A program made the translations under genes and the position numbers. A DNA stretch of 64,000 bases from Streptomyces sp. SirexAA-E (GTDB taxonomy: Bacteria > Actinomycetota > Actinomycetes > Streptomycetales > Streptomycetaceae). The stretch lies in NCBI RefSeq assembly GCF_000177195.2, contig NC_015953.1, positions 3,534,001 to 3,598,000 of the forward strand, given 5' to 3'. The notes under the pieces are model-generated. The model was not told the origin of the DNA, searched no databases, and saw nothing but the letters and a program-made list of their open reading frames with translations. How positions within the stretch are numbered: the stretch's first letter is position 1; each line of letters starts with the position of its first letter. Of this stretch, positions 62,458 through 64,000 are shown piece after piece.

Positions 62458-63414
62458 TCACATGCCGTGGACCGAGGGGACGCTGCCGAGGCGGCCGGCC
62501 CGGAAGTCCTCGAAGGCCTGCTGGAGCTCCTCCTGGGTGTTCATCACGAACGGCCCGTAGTGCGCCATCGGCTCCCGGATGGGACGGCCGCCGAGCAGGA
62601 CGACCTCCAGGTCCGGGGTGTTCCCGTCCTGCGTCTCGTCGGCCCGGACGGTCAGCGAGGAGCCCGCGCCGAAGACCGCGGTCTGCCCGGTCCGCACGGG
62701 GCGGCGCTGCTCACCGACGGATCCGCGCCCGGCGAGCACGTAGGCCAGGCCGTTGAAGTCCTCGCGCCAGGGCAGGGTCACCTCGGCGCCCGGCCGGACC
62801 GTCGCGTGGATCATGGTGATGGGGGTGTGGGTGATGCCCGGGCCCTCGTGTCCGTCGAGGCCGCCGGCGATGACCCGCAGCAGCGCGCCGCCGTCCGACG
62901 AGGTGAGGAGCTGGACCTGGCCGCCGCGGATGTCCTGGTAGCGCGGGGCCATCATCTTGTCGGCCTTCGGCAGGTTCACCCAGAGCTGGAGGCCGTGGAA
63001 GAGGCCGCCGGACATGACGAGGGCCTCGGGCGGCGTCTCGATGTGGAGCAGCCCCGAACCGGCCGTCATCCACTGCGTATCGCCGTTCTCGATGGCCCCG
63101 CCGCCGCCGTGGCTGTCCTGGTGGATGAAGCTGCCGTCGATGATGTAGGTGACGGTCTCGAAGCCGCGGTGCGGGTGCCAGGGCGTGCCCTTCGGCTCGC
63201 CCGCCGCGTACTCCACCTCACCCATCTGGTCCATCATGATGAACGGGTCGAGGTGCCGGTAGTTGATCCCGGCGAAGGCGCGCCGCACCGGGAATCCCTC
63301 GCCCTCGAAGCCGGACGGCGCGGTCGTCACGGTCAGCACGGGGCGGGCCACGGCGTCCGCCGGGGCGGCGACCCTGGGCAGGGTCAGCGGGTTTTCGACG
63401 GTCACTGCGGGCAT
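62458..63414 (-). CDS. Pirin family protein
   Basis: A 318-residue bicupin. ATG at 63414 has GGAGG 8 bp upstream. The cupin metal site is visible in DPFIMMDQMGEVEY, GTPWHPHRGFETVTYIIDGSFIHQDSHG (two His), and HIETPPEALVMSGGLFHGLQLWVNLPK. Pirin relatives act as quercetinases or redox-sensitive cofactors. A 21-bp element overlapping its promoter also occurs before the LLM oxidoreductase gene. Confidence 0.93.
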   Translation of the reverse strand: MPAVTVENPLTLPRVAAPADAVARPVLTVTTAPSGFEGEGFPVRRAFAGINYRHLDPFIMMDQMGEVEYAAGEPKGTPWHPHRGFETVTYIIDGSFIHQDSHGGGGAIENGDTQWMTAGSGLLHIETPPEALVMSGGLFHGLQLWVNLPKADKMMAPRYQDIRGGQVQLLTSSDGGALLRVIAGGLDGHEGPGITHTPITMIHATVRPGAEVTLPWREDFNGLAYVLAGRGSVGEQRRPVRTGQTAVFGAGSSLTVRADETQDGNTPDLEVVLLGGRPIREPMAHYGPFVMNTQEELQQAFEDFRAGRLGSVPSVHGM

Positions 63415-63443
63415 GGGAGCCACCTCCGGCTGAGTCGTGCTGT

Positions 63444-63464
63444 CAATTTAGTTGAATGGTGAAC
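63444..63464 (-). promoter_or_regulatory. 21-bp element shared with the LLM promoter (copy 2)
   Basis: Minus strand GTTCACC-ATTCAAC-TAAATTG. TTGCAG lies 17 bp before TAAATT here, so the element fills the -35/-10 spacer of a plausible promoter, 30 bp upstream of the pirin start. Confidence 0.55.
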
Positions 63465-63500
63465 ATCCTGCAAGGCGTGTCCCATTCCCGGGACAGCACG

Positions 63501-63534
63501 AGGGCCCGCACCGAGGTCTCTCGGTACGGGCCCT
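63501..63534 (-). terminator. Terminator between the SseB-like gene and pirin
   Basis: AGGGCCCG/CGGGCCCT outer and ACCGAG/CTCGGT inner stem with one mismatch, loop GTCT. Confidence 0.7.
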
Positions 63535-63576
63535 GACCGGGTCGCGCAGGGGTCCCGCCGCGCGGGGCGGGAGCCG

Positions 63577-64000
63577 TCAGCCGTACATGCGGCGCATCGC
63601 GAAGTCGACCATCTGCTCCACCGCCTTGGCGTCGAAGACCATGCGGTGGTCGCCCTCCATGTCCAGGACGAAGCCGTAGCCGGTCGGCAGCAGGTCGATC
63701 ACCTCGGCGCCGGTGATCACGAAGTACTTGGACTCCTTGCCCGCGTACCGCCGCAGCTCCTTGAGCGTGGTGAACATCGGGATCACCGGCTGCTGGGTGT
63801 TGTGCAGGGCGAGGAAGCCGGGGTTGTCACCGCGCGGACAGTAGACCTTGGAGGTCGCGAAGATCTGCTGGAAGTCCTCCGCAGAGAGGGAGCCGGTCGT
63901 GAAGGCCCGTACCGCGTCGGCCAGGGACGGCGGAGAGGGCTCCGGATACAGCGGCTGTTCGCCGTAGCCGCCGGCCATCTGCTGCTGCGCGCCCGGGTTC
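63577..64000 (-). CDS. SseB-family protein, 5' end outside the window
   Basis: The visible part contains an internal Met (63978), but the frame stays open to the edge (NPGAQQQM), so the true start may lie beyond. The domain reads LADAVRAFTTGSLSAEDFQQIFATSKVYCPRGDNPGFLALHNTQQPVIPMFTTLKELRRYAG and ends FVLDMEGDHRMVFDAKAVEQMVDFAMRRMYG, which fits SseB-type proteins. Function in Streptomyces is unknown. Confidence 0.85.
   Translation of the reverse strand, partial: NPGAQQQMAGGYGEQPLYPEPSPPSLADAVRAFTTGSLSAEDFQQIFATSKVYCPRGDNPGFLALHNTQQPVIPMFTTLKELRRYAGKESKYFVITGAEVIDLLPTGYGFVLDMEGDHRMVFDAKAVEQMVDFAMRRMYG

Overview
The window is high-GC actinobacterial chromosome, almost certainly Streptomyces. 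Codons are strongly G/C-ended, GTG and TTG starts are frequent, and several genes look leaderless. The gene families are typical of the genus: gamma-butyrolactone (GBL) signalling genes, SpoIIE-type phosphatases, Rpf, PhoX with a PHO box, and a cold-shock protein. I see no insertion sequence, prophage, CRISPR array, rRNA or tRNA. Core genes (metG, aspS, trpS) and a parS-like site suggest the chromosomal core rather than an arm.

Layout. 1-2.6 kb: a GH65 phosphorylase cut by the left edge and its beta-phosphoglucomutase. 2.7-4.4 kb: two exported cell-wall proteins, an Rpf-like transglycosylase and a PGRP amidase. 4.5-8.6 kb: a GBL locus with an ArpA/ScbR-type receptor divergent from an AfsA synthase around an ARE-like palindrome, a second receptor-like TetR with an SDR, and an oxidoreductase across a second, near-consensus ARE. 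8.7-17.8 kb: a secreted tripeptidyl aminopeptidase-type hydrolase, a DEAD-box helicase behind a cold-shock gene, a GNAT enzyme, a SpoIIE phosphatase, a hydrolase and a Bcp peroxiredoxin. 17.9-20.1 kb: NfeD plus flotillin locus 1. 20.1-24.6 kb: an HTH protein and a CAAX protease / DesK-like kinase / LuxR regulator operon. 24.7-28.4 kb: a two-subunit K+/H+ antiporter, MarR, a Ddn-like F420 enzyme and TerB.

28.6-39.9 kb holds the most unusual block: a PucR/CdaR-like regulator divergent from NfeD-like, flotillin 2, a 1,623-residue DUF3686-type AAA ATPase, and a two-RCK ion-channel-like protein with a non-canonical filter. The two large cytosolic genes follow the membrane-scaffold pair on the same strand. 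39.9-48.5 kb: trpS behind a Trp-Trp attenuator leader, an LLM/FMN-reductase pair, a universal stress protein, a MerR-PP2C fusion, and membrane and redox genes. 48.6-56.1 kb: PhoX under a PHO box, a TerF-type vWA protein, an OmpR/kinase pair and metG. 56.2-64 kb: an L,D-transpeptidase, aspS, a large PAS/GAF/SpoIIE/HATPase protein, an AI-2E-family permease, pirin and an SseB-like gene cut by the right edge.

Shared DNA motifs link separate loci. TTGCCGG/CCGGCAA palindromes lie upstream of the flotillin 2 block and of the L,D-transpeptidase. A 21-bp element lies just upstream of both the LLM oxidoreductase and the pirin gene. Families were assigned by reading motifs; no database search was possible.
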